This document shows positions 1 to 9,412 of a DNA stretch of 64,000 nt, in pieces. The notes under the pieces were generated by a model. It saw only the letters and a list, made by a program, of their open reading frames with translations, was not told the DNA's origin and did not search any database. The first letter of the stretch is position 1, and each line of letters begins with the position of its first letter. Source of the DNA: Olsenella_K sp050953285. GTDB lineage: Bacteria; Actinomycetota; Coriobacteriia; Coriobacteriales; Atopobiaceae. The translations under genes and the position numbers were made by a program. The stretch is from the NCBI GenBank assembly GCA_050953285.1, contig JBMNMK010000002.1:930001-994000 (forward strand). Direction: 5' to 3'.

Positions 1-1117
1 TGCGCTCAGAGATGGTGGTGATAATGGCCAGGATAAAGAACACCAGATACATGGAGCCAAATGTCATGATGAGCGAACCCACACACATCAACAGCTCGCC
101 TTGCGTGGCGATAAACCCATGGGAGAAGTAGCCAATGATGAGATATGCGCTGTTGACAAAGGCCGACAGAAGCGTGAGCAGCATTCCTGGCGCCACCGTC
201 ATGAGCATGTCATAGGAGGAGAAGCGTGCCTCCTTGAAAATGCCACGCAACAGATTTCTGTTGTACGAGAAAAACACCTGGTAGAAGCCTTTAGTCCAGC
301 GCATGCGCTGGGTCCAGGAGGCCTTGAAGGTGACCGGCTGCTCATCAAAGAACTCCGCCGGCGCATAGCCTATCTGAATGCCATGGGCGCAGCAGAACGT
401 GGAGAACTGGATGTCTTCGGTCAGCACATGGAAGTTCCAGCCGTGCATACCCTTGATGATGCGCTGGGATACCAGCCAGCCAGAACCAGAGATAGCGCAG
501 CTGGTGCCCACCATCATGCGCACGTTGTTCAAGAATTTTGCCTCGCGCAAAAACCAAGTGGCATATGCAGAGCTGATCCAGCTTGAATCAAAATTCTTGG
601 AGTTGCGATAGCTGGTACAGACCAGATACCCCGCGTCAAAGGCCTGATTCATGACCTCGACGTAGTTGGGCGCAATGATGTTGTCTGCATCCATCACAAA
701 GAATGCCTCGTACTTATCGCCGTACTCATTCAAAATGCGGTTGAAGGCATAGTCAAGAACCCAGCTCTTGCCCTTGCGTACCAAGTCGTTTCTGGCCCAG
801 GTGATAGCCCCTGCCTTCTGTGCCTCTTCAAAGGTGTTATCCGTACAGGCATCTGCCACCACAAAGCAATCGATCACGCCATCGTATTTCTGCGTCAAGA
901 TGGAGCGCACCAAGTTGCCAATGACCGGGTCTTCATTGTGCGCAGCAATCACAAAGGCATAGGAGTGATTCTTCTTGGCTTTGGGCAGCACCACGTCCCC
1001 ATGGATGATGCCGCGGATGAGAAATACCAGCTGGTAAAAGTATGCCAGCGTAAAAAAGAGCAGCATGATGAAGTTAAAGATAACAATAGGAGTCAAACCC
1101 ATGCGGTTGAGTTCCAC
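1..1117 (-). CDS. Membrane glycosyltransferase family 2 (partial, 3' end outside window)
   Basis: About 372 codons are visible from a GTG at 1117, preceded by an AGAGAGGTGGAG-type ribosome site; the frame stays open to base 1, so the C-terminus is missing. An N-terminal membrane helix (about residues 8-30) precedes a GT-A domain: VIAAHNE near residue 55, MDADN near 140 (the DxD nucleotide-sugar/metal site), a TED motif near 233 (catalytic acid), and QRMRW near 268, the QxxRW signature of processive synthases. Further hydrophobic helices follow to the edge. This layout matches inverting, membrane-bound polysaccharide synthases such as poly-GlcNAc or hyaluronan synthase types. The sugar used cannot be told from the sequence. 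It lies downstream of, and co-directional with, the RluD-like gene. Confidence 0.85.
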   Translation of the reverse strand, partial: MELNRMGLTPIVIFNFIMLLFFTLAYFYQLVFLIRGIIHGDVVLPKAKKNHSYAFVIAAHNEDPVIGNLVRSILTQKYDGVIDCFVVADACTDNTFEEAQKAGAITWARNDLVRKGKSWVLDYAFNRILNEYGDKYEAFFVMDADNIIAPNYVEVMNQAFDAGYLVCTSYRNSKNFDSSWISSAYATWFLREAKFLNNVRMMVGTSCAISGSGWLVSQRIIKGMHGWNFHVLTEDIQFSTFCCAHGIQIGYAPAEFFDEQPVTFKASWTQRMRWTKGFYQVFFSYNRNLLRGIFKEARFSSYDMLMTVAPGMLLTLLSAFVNSAYLIIGYFSHGFIATQGELLMCVGSLIMTFGSMYLVFFILAIITTISER

Positions 1118-1188
1118 GCTCTCCACCTCTCTTGTGCTGATGCAGATGCCATAATGGCATGAGCTACCAGCGCTTTTGGCCAAACGGA

Positions 1189-2202
1189 CTATAGGCCAGG
1201 GACTGTGCGCTCCAAGATGCGCACGCCTGCCTCCGTGCGACCCATAGAGCGTTCCTGAAGAGATTCTAGTACACCTCTCAAGTCTTCGGGCAGCCGATCG
1301 GCAAGCTCAATGCAATCTCCCGTCCAGGGATGATCAAAGTTGACATACCAGCTGTGGAGATATTGCCGCTTGAGCGAGAGATTTTGAAACTCATCTCCCC
1401 TACCATAGAGCTGATCTCCCACCAAGGGGTGTCCCACATGGCGCATATGTACACGTATCTGGTGCGTTCTGCCCGTATACAGATGGCATTCCAGCAAGGT
1501 GTAGCCCTCGTCACGTCTGCCCGCCTCAAAGCGCTCCAGTACCCTGAAGGTGGTAATGGCTCTTCTCGCAGAAGGGTCATCACTCACCGCCATCTTCAGC
1601 CGATCCCTGGTAGAGCGTGCAATGCCGGTCTCTATAGTTCCCTCATCTAAGGCGACAAACCCATGCACCAGGCAGATATAGCGCCTATCCAAAATCCTCA
1701 GGCGTATCAGATCCTGCAAAGCCTTTTGCGTCTTGTCATCTTTTGCCGCAAGCATGAGACCCGAGGTGTCCATGTCCAGACGATGCACAATGCCTGGACG
1801 CTCATCTCCTTGCAGATGCCCCAAGTGCTCGTAGCCGCAGTGTGCCACCAGGGCATTTGCCAGGGTATCGTTGATGTGTCCAGGAGAAGGGTGGCAGACA
1901 AGGCCAGGCTGTTTGGAGAGCACCAGAAGGTATGCATCCTCATAGCGGATGTCTAAGGGGATATCAGGGTTAGGCATGAGCATGCCCATGCGCGGTTCTG
2001 GATCTGGCACGCTCACCTGTATGCGGTCTCCCAAGATCACGCGCTCACTCTTGGAGGTTGCCCGCGTGCCATTGATGGTCACGACGCCTGATTCAATCAG
2101 CTTTGCACACGCGCTTCTCGAAGGACACCCTTCAAGAGACGCAAGGTAGCTATCCAATCTGGTCCCATCCGCTATGGGATCAACAAGCGCACTGACGATC
2201 AC
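1189..2202 (-). CDS. rluD: RluD-family 23S rRNA pseudouridine synthase
   Basis: 337 residues. An S4 RNA-binding domain (about residues 12-75, with a CAKLIESGVV segment) is followed by the RluA/RluD catalytic domain. The catalytic aspartate lies in HRLDMDTSGLML (about residues 140-151), and RTHQIRVHMRHVGHPLVGD is the usual later motif. The family isomerises uridine to pseudouridine in 23S rRNA; the exact target (RluD-like 1911/1915/1917 or another) is inferred from family resemblance only. It lies downstream of lspA on the same strand, a gene pair common in Gram-positives, but a terminator-like hairpin separates them here, so it may have its own promoter. Confidence 0.9.
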   Translation of the reverse strand: MIVSALVDPIADGTRLDSYLASLEGCPSRSACAKLIESGVVTINGTRATSKSERVILGDRIQVSVPDPEPRMGMLMPNPDIPLDIRYEDAYLLVLSKQPGLVCHPSPGHINDTLANALVAHCGYEHLGHLQGDERPGIVHRLDMDTSGLMLAAKDDKTQKALQDLIRLRILDRRYICLVHGFVALDEGTIETGIARSTRDRLKMAVSDDPSARRAITTFRVLERFEAGRRDEGYTLLECHLYTGRTHQIRVHMRHVGHPLVGDQLYGRGDEFQNLSLKRQYLHSWYVNFDHPWTGDCIELADRLPEDLRGVLESLQERSMGRTEAGVRILERTVPGL

Positions 2203-2305
2203 ACATCCTCCTTATCAACTACAGCAATCTTATACGTACTTCTGCCACCCTCACCGTATGCGCACACATGACAAGAGCGATGTTTAAGAACAGATATGCG
2301 CACGA

Positions 2306-2343
2306 GAAAAACACCCCGGCCAAACGTGCATGCCCGAGGTGTT
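2306..2343 (-). terminator. Rho-independent terminator after lspA
   Basis: Read on the minus strand, ACACCTCGG and CCGGGGTGT (2334-2342 and 2311-2319) pair over nine positions with one G-U, followed by a run of five T. It sits between the end of lspA and the start of the pseudouridine synthase gene. Confidence 0.7.
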
Positions 2344-2367
2344 TAGCTCTGCATATAGTTGCATCCG

Positions 2368-2868
2368 TTATGTGTGAGCGCCCTGTTTTCTATCCCACAG
2401 CACATAGAGGATAAACGTGAGTACCACCCCAACGGTGACGCAGATATCCGCCACATTGAAAATGGGAAAATTAATGAATGTGGTCTTGAGAAAGTCAGTC
2501 ACCGAGCCTTTTACCACGCGGTCAATCATGTTGCCAATACCGCCGCCGCCCACGCACCCTAAGGTGAGAACCATACTCATAGGCAGATTGGGCTCTCGCC
2601 ACAAAATGAACATGACGACCACCAAAACCGCAAGCGCAATGAGCACAAAAAACGCTCCCACGCCAGCACCAGCGCCCAAAGAAAAGGCAGCACCGGTATT
2701 CTCAACCAGCGTAAGATCAAGAACACCGGGGATGAAGGTCATATCGCCCTCAGACACCATCAGGCGTACCGCAGCTTTTGTCGCCTGATCAAGCATGACA
2801 ACCAGTGAAACGATGATCCAAAACATCATCATCTTCAAGCCGCGCGAGTTTGAGATCCTTGCCTCCAT
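2368..2868 (-). CDS. lspA: Lipoprotein signal peptidase (signal peptidase II)
   Basis: 166 residues, the normal family length, with four membrane helices. It removes the signal peptide of diacylglyceryl-modified prolipoproteins in the cytoplasmic membrane. The aspartyl-protease dyad is visible: the conserved NMIDRV block supplies the first aspartate and FNVADICVTVG the second. DQATK and VENTGAAFS near the N-terminus are the other family blocks. The start at 2868 follows an AAAGG site in the ileS tail; a start at 2832, at the first of three Met codons before FWIIV, is also possible and would remove a 12-residue non-hydrophobic extension. It lies 20 bp downstream of ileS, so the two are probably co-transcribed. 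Confidence 0.95.
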   Translation of the reverse strand: MEARISNSRGLKMMMFWIIVSLVVMLDQATKAAVRLMVSEGDMTFIPGVLDLTLVENTGAAFSLGAGAGVGAFFVLIALAVLVVVMFILWREPNLPMSMVLTLGCVGGGGIGNMIDRVVKGSVTDFLKTTFINFPIFNVADICVTVGVVLTFILYVLWDRKQGAHT

Positions 2869-2888
2869 TTGCCGCCACCAACCTTTGC

Positions 2889-5708
2889 TTAGGCGTTTTC
2901 CTGTGCGGATTCTACCGCATCGTGGCAGCGCTCACAAAGGCCGTCTTCGCCAACCTCACGCCAATTCCAGCAGCGCTCGCACTTGTGACCCTCTGCGGGC
3001 AAGCAGGAGCAGCTGAACTCGTCACCTTCCGCGAGCGTCACCGCAGAGCAGACGAAGGGCTCTGCCAGATCACAGCCCATCTCAGAGGTGAGCGCAACGT
3101 ATGCATTGTGCGGCAGCGTGAGCTCTGCTCGGGTAGCTTGCGTGGTCTTCTCCTTGACGGTGCCGGCCTCAAGCGCCTCATCATATGCCTTGGTATAGAC
3201 GTTGCGCGCCTCTGACATAGCGTGATAGGCATCAAGATAGGCCGTGTACTCTTCCTTGCCGAGCGGTGCCTCAAACCAGTCGAGCAGCGCTGCATACTTC
3301 TGGTTATCACGCAGGGAAGCGGGCAGAAAACTCATGGCTTCATCGGTGGTGTATGACAGGATGGGCTGCAGGTCTCTTACCAGCATGGAGAGCATGTATG
3401 CCCAGGTGGTCTGAGCACTTCTGCGCTCTTTGGAATCAGCGGCCGAGCAGTACATGCGGTCCTTGGTGGCGTTGAGATAGCCGTTTGAGAGCTCTGTTAC
3501 CACGTAGTCATACAGCGTGCGGAAGACCACGTTGAAGCGGTATCCCTCATAGGCCTCTGTCACCTGGTCATGCACCTCACATAGGCGCGCCACGTTGAGC
3601 TTGTCAAAGGGCGTGAGTTCGTCAAATGCAAGACCATCCTGCGCCGGATCAAACTGATCTTCAATCTCTCCCAGCAAGAAGCGTAAGGTGTTGCGGAAAC
3701 GACGATAGGCATCTGCCACGCGATCCAAGATCTGGTCATTGCAGGCCACATCCACCGAGGTATCAACCGATGCCACCCACAGGCGCAACACGTCTGCACC
3801 GCGCGTCGAGCAGACATCGTTGGGGTCAATGGTGTTGCCCAAAGACTTGGACATTTTGCGGCCTTCACCATCCAAGGTAAAGCCCTGAGAAACCACCGAC
3901 TTGTACGGTGCCACACCATAGGCGCCCACCGAGGTCATGAGCGCACTCATGAACCAACCGCGGTGCTGGTCTGAGCCCTCAAGATACATATCCGCAGGGA
4001 ATTGCAGGTACGGACGGTGCTTGCAGACGGCCGTGTGAGACACGCCTGAATCCCACCAGACGTCTAGGATGTCCTGGTTGGCCTTCAGGTTATGGCTTCC
4101 ACATGCGGGGCACACGCAATGCTCGCCCAGATACTCCTTGGGGTCATCGGTAAACCACGCGTCAGAGCCCTTTTCATGGAAGAGCTTGATAACGTCGTCT
4201 AAGGTGTCGTCGCTGAGCACGGTCTCTCCGCAATCCTGGCAGGTAAATGCCGGAATAGGCACGCCCCATGAGCGCTGGCGAGAAATGCACCAGTCCGGAC
4301 GCTGTGCCACCATAGAGCCGATGCGCTTGATAGCGTGTGGCGGGTAGAATGCCACGTGGTCAAGTGCGTCAAGTGCCTCCTTGCGCAGGCCCTTCTCGTC
4401 CATGGAGACAAACCACTGCTCGGTAGCCCTAAAGATAACAGGCTGCTTGCACCGCCAGCAGTGCGGATAGCTGTGGGAGATGTCCTCATGCATGATGAGG
4501 GCACCGCGCTCACGCAGCCACTCAATGATCTTGGGGTTTGCTTCGTTGACCTCCATGCCGCTCCACGGGCCGCCGGTGCCAATCTTGTCACCCTTGTAGA
4601 AGTGGCCATCGTCGTCTACGGGCATAACGATGGGAATATTGAATTTCATGCCGGCATTGTAGTCATCCACGCCGTGGCCAGGTGCTGAATGGACGATACC
4701 CGTGCCGTCCTCCAGGGTGACGTAATCTGCATAGATGAACTCACCCTCGACGCCCTGGTCACCAAAGATAGGCTGCTTGTAGCGCATGTGCGCAAGCTCG
4801 GTGCCGCTCATGCGCCAGATGTCTCCATCTTCCGTGCGCACCAGCTTGTAGTTCTCATAGCCAAACTTCTGGCAGTCCTTCTCATAGAGCGCCTCTGCCA
4901 AGATCTCACAGCGGCCATCGACCAGCACGGCCACGTATTGCGCCTCAGGGTGCAGGATAACGCAGTCATCTGCAGGAAGCGTCCAGGGCGTGGTGGTCCA
5001 GATGTCCACGTAGAGATGGTCCTGGAAGGCCTCAAGACCTTGTGGGACGGTGGTCATCTCAAAGCGGACAAAGATAGCCGGTGACACTTCGTCGCTGTAT
5101 TCAATCTCTGCCTCGGCCAGCGCGGTATGGCAGTGGCTGCACCAGTGGACGGGCTTGCGACCACGATAGATGGAGCCCTTGTCGTAGATGGCCTTGAAGA
5201 TCTCAATGTCTGCTGCGTCGTAGTCATGCACGTAGGTGAGATAGGGATTGTCCCACTCTGCCAAAACGCCCAAGCGCTTAAAGCCCTGACGCTGTGTATC
5301 CACCTGCGCCACCGCCTCTTTGCGGCAGATCTCACGGATCTTCTCCTTGGGCAGCTGGTTGAATTTCTCTGTACCCAGCTGCTCCTCTACCTTGTGCTCA
5401 ATGGGCTGGCCGTGGCAGTCCCAACCAGGCACGTATGGTGTCTCATAGCCGCGCATGGCCTTGTAGCGGTTGATCATGTCCTTAGAGATCTTGTTCATGG
5501 CATGGCCCAGGTGAATGGGGCCGTTGGCGTAAGGAGGCCCATCGTGCAAGACGAACTTCTCGTGGCCTTCATTCTTCTTGAGCAGAAGCTCATAGACGCC
5601 ATTTTCCTCCCAGTCCTTGAGGCGCGCAGGCTCATTTTGAGCCAAGCTCGCACGCATGGAGAACTTGGTCTTGGGGAGGTTCATGGACTTCTTGTACTTG
5701 TTTGCCAC
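2889..5708 (-). CDS. ileS: Isoleucyl-tRNA synthetase
   Basis: About 939 residues from the chosen GTG at 5708. It charges tRNA-Ile with isoleucine. Class I signatures are present: HLGH (in GPIHLGHAMNK) near the N-terminus and KMSKS in GRKMSKSLGN. A C-terminal zinc site reads CERCWNW...CERC, and the CP1 editing domain lies between, with TTPWTLPA. An upstream in-frame ATG at 5918 lies inside the T-box leader and is not a credible start. GTG 5708 is preceded by GGAAGG at good spacing and gives the usual N-terminus before NLPKT; ATG 5684 is the alternative. Expression is probably controlled by the T-box just upstream. lspA follows. Confidence 0.96.
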   Translation of the reverse strand: MANKYKKSMNLPKTKFSMRASLAQNEPARLKDWEENGVYELLLKKNEGHEKFVLHDGPPYANGPIHLGHAMNKISKDMINRYKAMRGYETPYVPGWDCHGQPIEHKVEEQLGTEKFNQLPKEKIREICRKEAVAQVDTQRQGFKRLGVLAEWDNPYLTYVHDYDAADIEIFKAIYDKGSIYRGRKPVHWCSHCHTALAEAEIEYSDEVSPAIFVRFEMTTVPQGLEAFQDHLYVDIWTTTPWTLPADDCVILHPEAQYVAVLVDGRCEILAEALYEKDCQKFGYENYKLVRTEDGDIWRMSGTELAHMRYKQPIFGDQGVEGEFIYADYVTLEDGTGIVHSAPGHGVDDYNAGMKFNIPIVMPVDDDGHFYKGDKIGTGGPWSGMEVNEANPKIIEWLRERGALIMHEDISHSYPHCWRCKQPVIFRATEQWFVSMDEKGLRKEALDALDHVAFYPPHAIKRIGSMVAQRPDWCISRQRSWGVPIPAFTCQDCGETVLSDDTLDDVIKLFHEKGSDAWFTDDPKEYLGEHCVCPACGSHNLKANQDILDVWWDSGVSHTAVCKHRPYLQFPADMYLEGSDQHRGWFMSALMTSVGAYGVAPYKSVVSQGFTLDGEGRKMSKSLGNTIDPNDVCSTRGADVLRLWVASVDTSVDVACNDQILDRVADAYRRFRNTLRFLLGEIEDQFDPAQDGLAFDELTPFDKLNVARLCEVHDQVTEAYEGYRFNVVFRTLYDYVVTELSNGYLNATKDRMYCSAADSKERRSAQTTWAYMLSMLVRDLQPILSYTTDEAMSFLPASLRDNQKYAALLDWFEAPLGKEEYTAYLDAYHAMSEARNVYTKAYDEALEAGTVKEKTTQATRAELTLPHNAYVALTSEMGCDLAEPFVCSAVTLAEGDEFSCSCLPAEGHKCERCWNWREVGEDGLCERCHDAVESAQENA

Positions 5709-5734
5709 TCCTACCTTCCAATCCCGGGCACAAA

Positions 5735-5985
5735 AAAGGCGCCCGTCCCTTGTGCTGGGACGAAGCGCCATATGGGTACACTTCGCTTGTAAACCACCCA
5801 GCGAGCGGAAATCCGCCAAACTCGGCTGGCCTGTCTCGGCGGCCACTCCGGCGACGCCTACTAATGAGCGGATACTCACGTTGGGGCCGCAGCTCCGAGG
5901 TGATTTTCTCTTGGACATGGGCGCGGGCTCTCACCGTCCCCGCTCGCTGGTACTCATGCGACCCAAAATACTCGTCCTCATCAAT
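5735..5985 (-). promoter_or_regulatory. T-box leader of ileS (tRNA-Ile sensing)
   Basis: Transcribed from the minus strand. Stem I can be drawn: GAGG (about 5980-5977) closes with CCTC (about 5899-5896), with an AGTA S-turn on the 5' side. The specifier loop holds ATC at 5904-5902 followed by A, a codon for Ile. GACGGTGAGAGCC is typical of the distal stem I loops. The T-box sequence TGGGTGGTTTAC lies at about 5801-5790; its TGGT bulge fits the ACCA end of tRNA-Ile. A terminator follows (GGCGC-TT-CGTCCC pairing with GGGACG-G-GCGCC, then six T, about 5769-5732). The design predicts read-through when uncharged tRNA-Ile binds. Family knowledge plus motif match by eye; folding was not computed. 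Confidence 0.88.
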
Positions 5986-5997
5986 GCCACGAGCGTG

Positions 5998-6026
5998 ATT
6001 CTATCACCACCTGCGGGCGATTTCAC
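5998..6026 (-). promoter_or_regulatory. Possible promoter of the ileS leader
   Basis: TAGAAT (minus strand, 6003-5998) makes a fair -10 box about 15 nt before the T-box stem I. The -35 candidate 17 nt further upstream (GTGAAA) is weak. Confidence 0.35.
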
Positions 6027-6285
6027 TACCGTTTGCATTCTTTTGCGCAAAATACTACGAGCAGTGCGTCAGCACTGAGCTCCCATCTGTCGGGCGAGAA
6101 GAACGAGCGCTCCGCATGGGTGACTCAAACGTAGGGACACGCACCGCAAGCAGCAAAACGCCCTTGCAGGTGATACCTTTCAACGTTCTGAGCGAGTAGA
6201 TTTGATCTTGACATGGAGTTTATCAAGAGAAGCGCTCGATAACGCTACCCAGCTTTTGATATGAGGCTGGGTAGCAACCAAATAT
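6027..6285. other. Intergenic region between ileS leader and GH25 gene
   Basis: No convincing gene. It holds a 10-bp perfect hairpin, GCTACCCAGC/GCTGGGTAGC (6244-6253 with 6266-6275), just after the stop of the GH25 gene, probably its terminator although no T-run follows. One copy of the GGGCGAGAA motif is at 6093-6101. A TTGACA at about 6209 on the plus strand has no gene downstream. Confidence 0.5.
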
Positions 6286-9219
6286 CTATGAGCGAGAAGC
6301 CAATGTAGTCCACCTGTCTACGCCGCCGTAGAACTTGTCAAAGTCGAGGTCTCCGTTGTAGTTGGACAGTCTGCCGTGGTCGGTGTACTGACGCATCACA
6401 GGCGCACTCCAAGCGCCGTAGTTGTTGTCATAGCCTTCCCACGGAAACTCTTCGTAGCCATCGCGTTGATTGCTGTCTGCATATTGTGCCACCCAGAGGC
6501 CATAGCCTGCGTTTGCCACCGCTGACCAGTCATAAGCCGTAGTGACCGACCTACTCATATAGATAAGCGGCTTCACGCCCGTTTCCTTAAAGACGTAGTC
6601 AAGCCATTCTTTGGCAGCAGAAGGACCAAGACTGAATACGTCATTTTTGGTTGAGTTCTCCCAGTCAAGGACAAAGATGGCCTTACCAACGTAGTTCTTA
6701 ACGGAGTTCACAAAGGCACGTGCCTGCTCTACCATGCTCGGCGCCTGATTGGCAAAGTGATAGAAACCCAAAAGCTTGTTGGCAGCCAGCGTACGATCTG
6801 CCATCTCCGTATAGCTGGAAGCCTCACCAATGCCATCGCTCCACTGAAGTGACGTGCCTTCTGTGGCCTTGATGATCACAAAGTCTGTATCCATGGTGGC
6901 AGGATCAAAGGTTCCCTGATAGGACATGGCAATATCCACGCCATTGAGCCCAATCTTTTCCAGGTAGAAACCTTGCGTAGCTTGGGCACTGCCCAGCTTG
7001 AGCTGAGCGCCAGACTGCGCCGCAGAGGCAAAGATGTCTTGACCGGTTTTCTTGGAGATGATGCGCAGCGCATTTTTGGTGGGATCAAAGCTGATCTGCC
7101 AGAGCTGGCTTGATGTGCCCTGCGTTGTCGTTTGTTTCACGTTTTGACCAGATGCCGTGACCGATTTCTCCGAGTTCTTGTTGATGATGCGCCAGTACCC
7201 AGAGGCCTCACGCCTGATGGAGAACTGCTGAGCGCCGGTATTGTTTGACTCCCAGAGCTGCAGTACCGCATCATCTTTGGTGGCAGAAGGAACGTCTACC
7301 ACCAAATTGCCCGTTCCTGCGCCAGAGATGATGGTGTAGGAACCAGACGTTGGAAGGATATCAGCTCCAATAAAGTGGAACTTCTGGGCTGCTGTGCCAT
7401 TGAGCTCATAGATCTGAAGCTGCGCGCCGGGTGTTGTCTGTCCAGCAGAAACGTCCAATCCATAGACACCTGAGAGAGCAGAAACCAGCGTATAGCCACC
7501 CTTGGTGAGTACCAACTTCCACCTTTGTGCCGGCGTGCCATTGTTCTCAAACTGTTGAACAGCAACAGATGAGGAAGTCTTGGCGTCCCTCACGTCAAGC
7601 GCCTTGCCCGAAGCCACGTTGACCAGACGCACGACATCTCCGTCGTAGTCCACATACCAGCGCTGCGAGAGGTTATTATCGTTAGTAGCTCCCGTCACCA
7701 CGCGCGCCGAATTATCACGAGACGAGCTGGCAACGCCTAGTGAATTATTGTGGTTGTTCTCGGTCACGATGCGCCAAACGCCTTCACCAACAATCTTGGT
7801 AACCTCTTCAAGCCGCCAGCGCTGGGCCAAGGTTCCGTTTGAATCAAACAGCTGGATGTTGGCACCGCTCGCGTGAGAGCCGTTTTCCACATCCAGGGCA
7901 CGGCCCGTCTTGGCCGTGAAGAAACTGAATGTGTTATCCCCGTTATCACGCACAATCCAGCGCTGAGCAGCGGTGTCATTTGACGAGAACTGCCACACGT
8001 TGGTGCCGTTTTGATCCTCACCCCACTGCGCATCCAACACGCGACCAGAGACAGCAGAAATGATGGTGTAGTAGCCCGTGTTCTTATCAAACTCAAGCTT
8101 AAAGGCCTGAGCCTGCGTCTTGTTCACGTCGTACTGCTGAAGATTGGCCTGATCTTCAATGCTTCCAGCCGCAATGTCTAAAGCCTTGCCCGAGCCGGCA
8201 TTGGTGATGTAGTAGACACCATCTGACACCACAGCTTTGATAGCTTCAAGCGAGAAGGACTGCGCTGCTGTGCCATTTTTCTCAAAGATCTGAAGATCCT
8301 GGCCCATAGCAGAATCTCCCCACAAGACGTCTAGCGCCAGCATGTTGCTTACACCAGAAAGTCTGGAGTAGATGAAGTAGCTCCCCGCCCGTGCTGGATC
8401 CACCACAAACTTCCACATCTGCGCTGCGGTGTTGTTGCCCTCAAACTGCTGGACAGCGGTGCCGGATTTTGCCAAGCCTTCCCGAACATCTAAGAATTTG
8501 CCCGAGCCCACGTTCTGTATGGTGTAGAAACCATCGACGGCAGCAGTAATCTTCCAACGCTGTGCACCAGAATCGTTTTTGGACCAAATTTGGACATCGG
8601 TTCCATTGTCATGGGAGCCGCTATCAACATCCACGTAGCGGTTATCTGCAATGTTGGACTTGATGTAGTAGACGCCCTCCTCTATGGTGGCCGCCTCTTG
8701 CGTGTTTGCCCGAGCAGCCACGCGCGCACGTTTGGAGGGAGCAGTTGCCGCAGCTGTTTGAGACGCCTCTGACTCCTCAGACGTGGAGGGCACATCAGCA
8801 TCTGAAGACATATCGGCTGTTGCGGCCGTATCAGCCGCTACTGGCTTTTCTGTCGCGGCGGAACCATCAGCTGCCACATCCTCTTCTTCACCGGTGGCAT
8901 CAGAGGTAGCAGCAGGGCTTGCGTCCTCAGCGGCGGTTACATCTGCAACAGACGCTACGCCCACAAAAGATGCTGAAGCTTCAAGCGCATGGTTCTTCTC
9001 GCCCGTTGGCTCTGCCTCAGCTGATGCAGTTTGTGCATCTTGCGCGTCGCTCACAGAAGACGTGGACTCATAAGTTGCCTGCTCTTGGACCAACGCGGAA
9101 GGCGTGGTTTTCTCGGCCGTTGTAGTCACCTCTTGCGCAAAGGCAGGGGTTGCTATTCCCGTAAGCGTTGCCGCTATTGCCGCTGCTGCTATGGCAGATC
9201 TTCTCTTGAGCACGCTCAT
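6286..9219 (-). CDS. Secreted ricin-type lectin-repeat GH25 muramidase
   Basis: About 977 residues from ATG 9219, which follows a GAGGGAG site. A signal peptide ending near PAFAQE is followed by about 140 low-complexity Ala/Glu/Ser/Thr residues, then a long run (about residues 180-760) of ricin-B-like repeats. These show recurring GKALDV-type and AQ-R/K/S-W-type (QxW) blocks, consistent with several beta-trefoils. The last 218 residues are a GH25 lysozyme domain: GVDIA, VIIKATEGTS, GFYHFAN and FVLDWEN, the latter carrying the DxE catalytic pair. The family hydrolyses the MurNAc-GlcNAc bond of peptidoglycan. The lectin part suggests binding to wall or host glycans (inference). It is divergent from ftsH. 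Confidence 0.88.
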   Translation of the reverse strand: MSVLKRRSAIAAAAIAATLTGIATPAFAQEVTTTAEKTTPSALVQEQATYESTSSVSDAQDAQTASAEAEPTGEKNHALEASASFVGVASVADVTAAEDASPAATSDATGEEEDVAADGSAATEKPVAADTAATADMSSDADVPSTSEESEASQTAAATAPSKRARVAARANTQEAATIEEGVYYIKSNIADNRYVDVDSGSHDNGTDVQIWSKNDSGAQRWKITAAVDGFYTIQNVGSGKFLDVREGLAKSGTAVQQFEGNNTAAQMWKFVVDPARAGSYFIYSRLSGVSNMLALDVLWGDSAMGQDLQIFEKNGTAAQSFSLEAIKAVVSDGVYYITNAGSGKALDIAAGSIEDQANLQQYDVNKTQAQAFKLEFDKNTGYYTIISAVSGRVLDAQWGEDQNGTNVWQFSSNDTAAQRWIVRDNGDNTFSFFTAKTGRALDVENGSHASGANIQLFDSNGTLAQRWRLEEVTKIVGEGVWRIVTENNHNNSLGVASSSRDNSARVVTGATNDNNLSQRWYVDYDGDVVRLVNVASGKALDVRDAKTSSSVAVQQFENNGTPAQRWKLVLTKGGYTLVSALSGVYGLDVSAGQTTPGAQLQIYELNGTAAQKFHFIGADILPTSGSYTIISGAGTGNLVVDVPSATKDDAVLQLWESNNTGAQQFSIRREASGYWRIINKNSEKSVTASGQNVKQTTTQGTSSQLWQISFDPTKNALRIISKKTGQDIFASAAQSGAQLKLGSAQATQGFYLEKIGLNGVDIAMSYQGTFDPATMDTDFVIIKATEGTSLQWSDGIGEASSYTEMADRTLAANKLLGFYHFANQAPSMVEQARAFVNSVKNYVGKAIFVLDWENSTKNDVFSLGPSAAKEWLDYVFKETGVKPLIYMSRSVTTAYDWSAVANAGYGLWVAQYADSNQRDGYEEFPWEGYDNNYGAWSAPVMRQYTDHGRLSNYNGDLDFDKFYGGVDRWTTLASRS

Positions 9220-9412
9220 CACTCCCTCGGCGCAGACACGACCGCGCATTGTGATTTCTCAGGAACATTCAAGCTTGTTGTCGGGTTGCCAGAGCCCATG
9301 ACCATGCAGACTCTGCAACTCCAGCTACTCTAGTGTAGAGGAATGCCTATTGGGGTAGCATAAGAGCATGCATAAATTTTTTTCAAGGATATGAACAGGA
9401 AGAGACAGGGGT
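9220..9412. other. Divergent intergenic region, GH25 gene / ftsH
   Basis: About 190 bp must hold both divergent promoters. An AT-rich stretch (about 9371-9385) lies 30-40 bp before ftsH. No operator was recognised. Confidence 0.35.

Noticed and set aside
5684..5918. N-terminal extension of IleS from ATG 5918
   Set aside because: The extra residues are translated T-box leader, including the terminator.
6286..9219. Ricin repeats as a toxin
   Set aside because: The catalytic part is a GH25 muramidase; the ricin folds here are lectin repeats, and there is no ADP-ribosyl or N-glycosidase domain.
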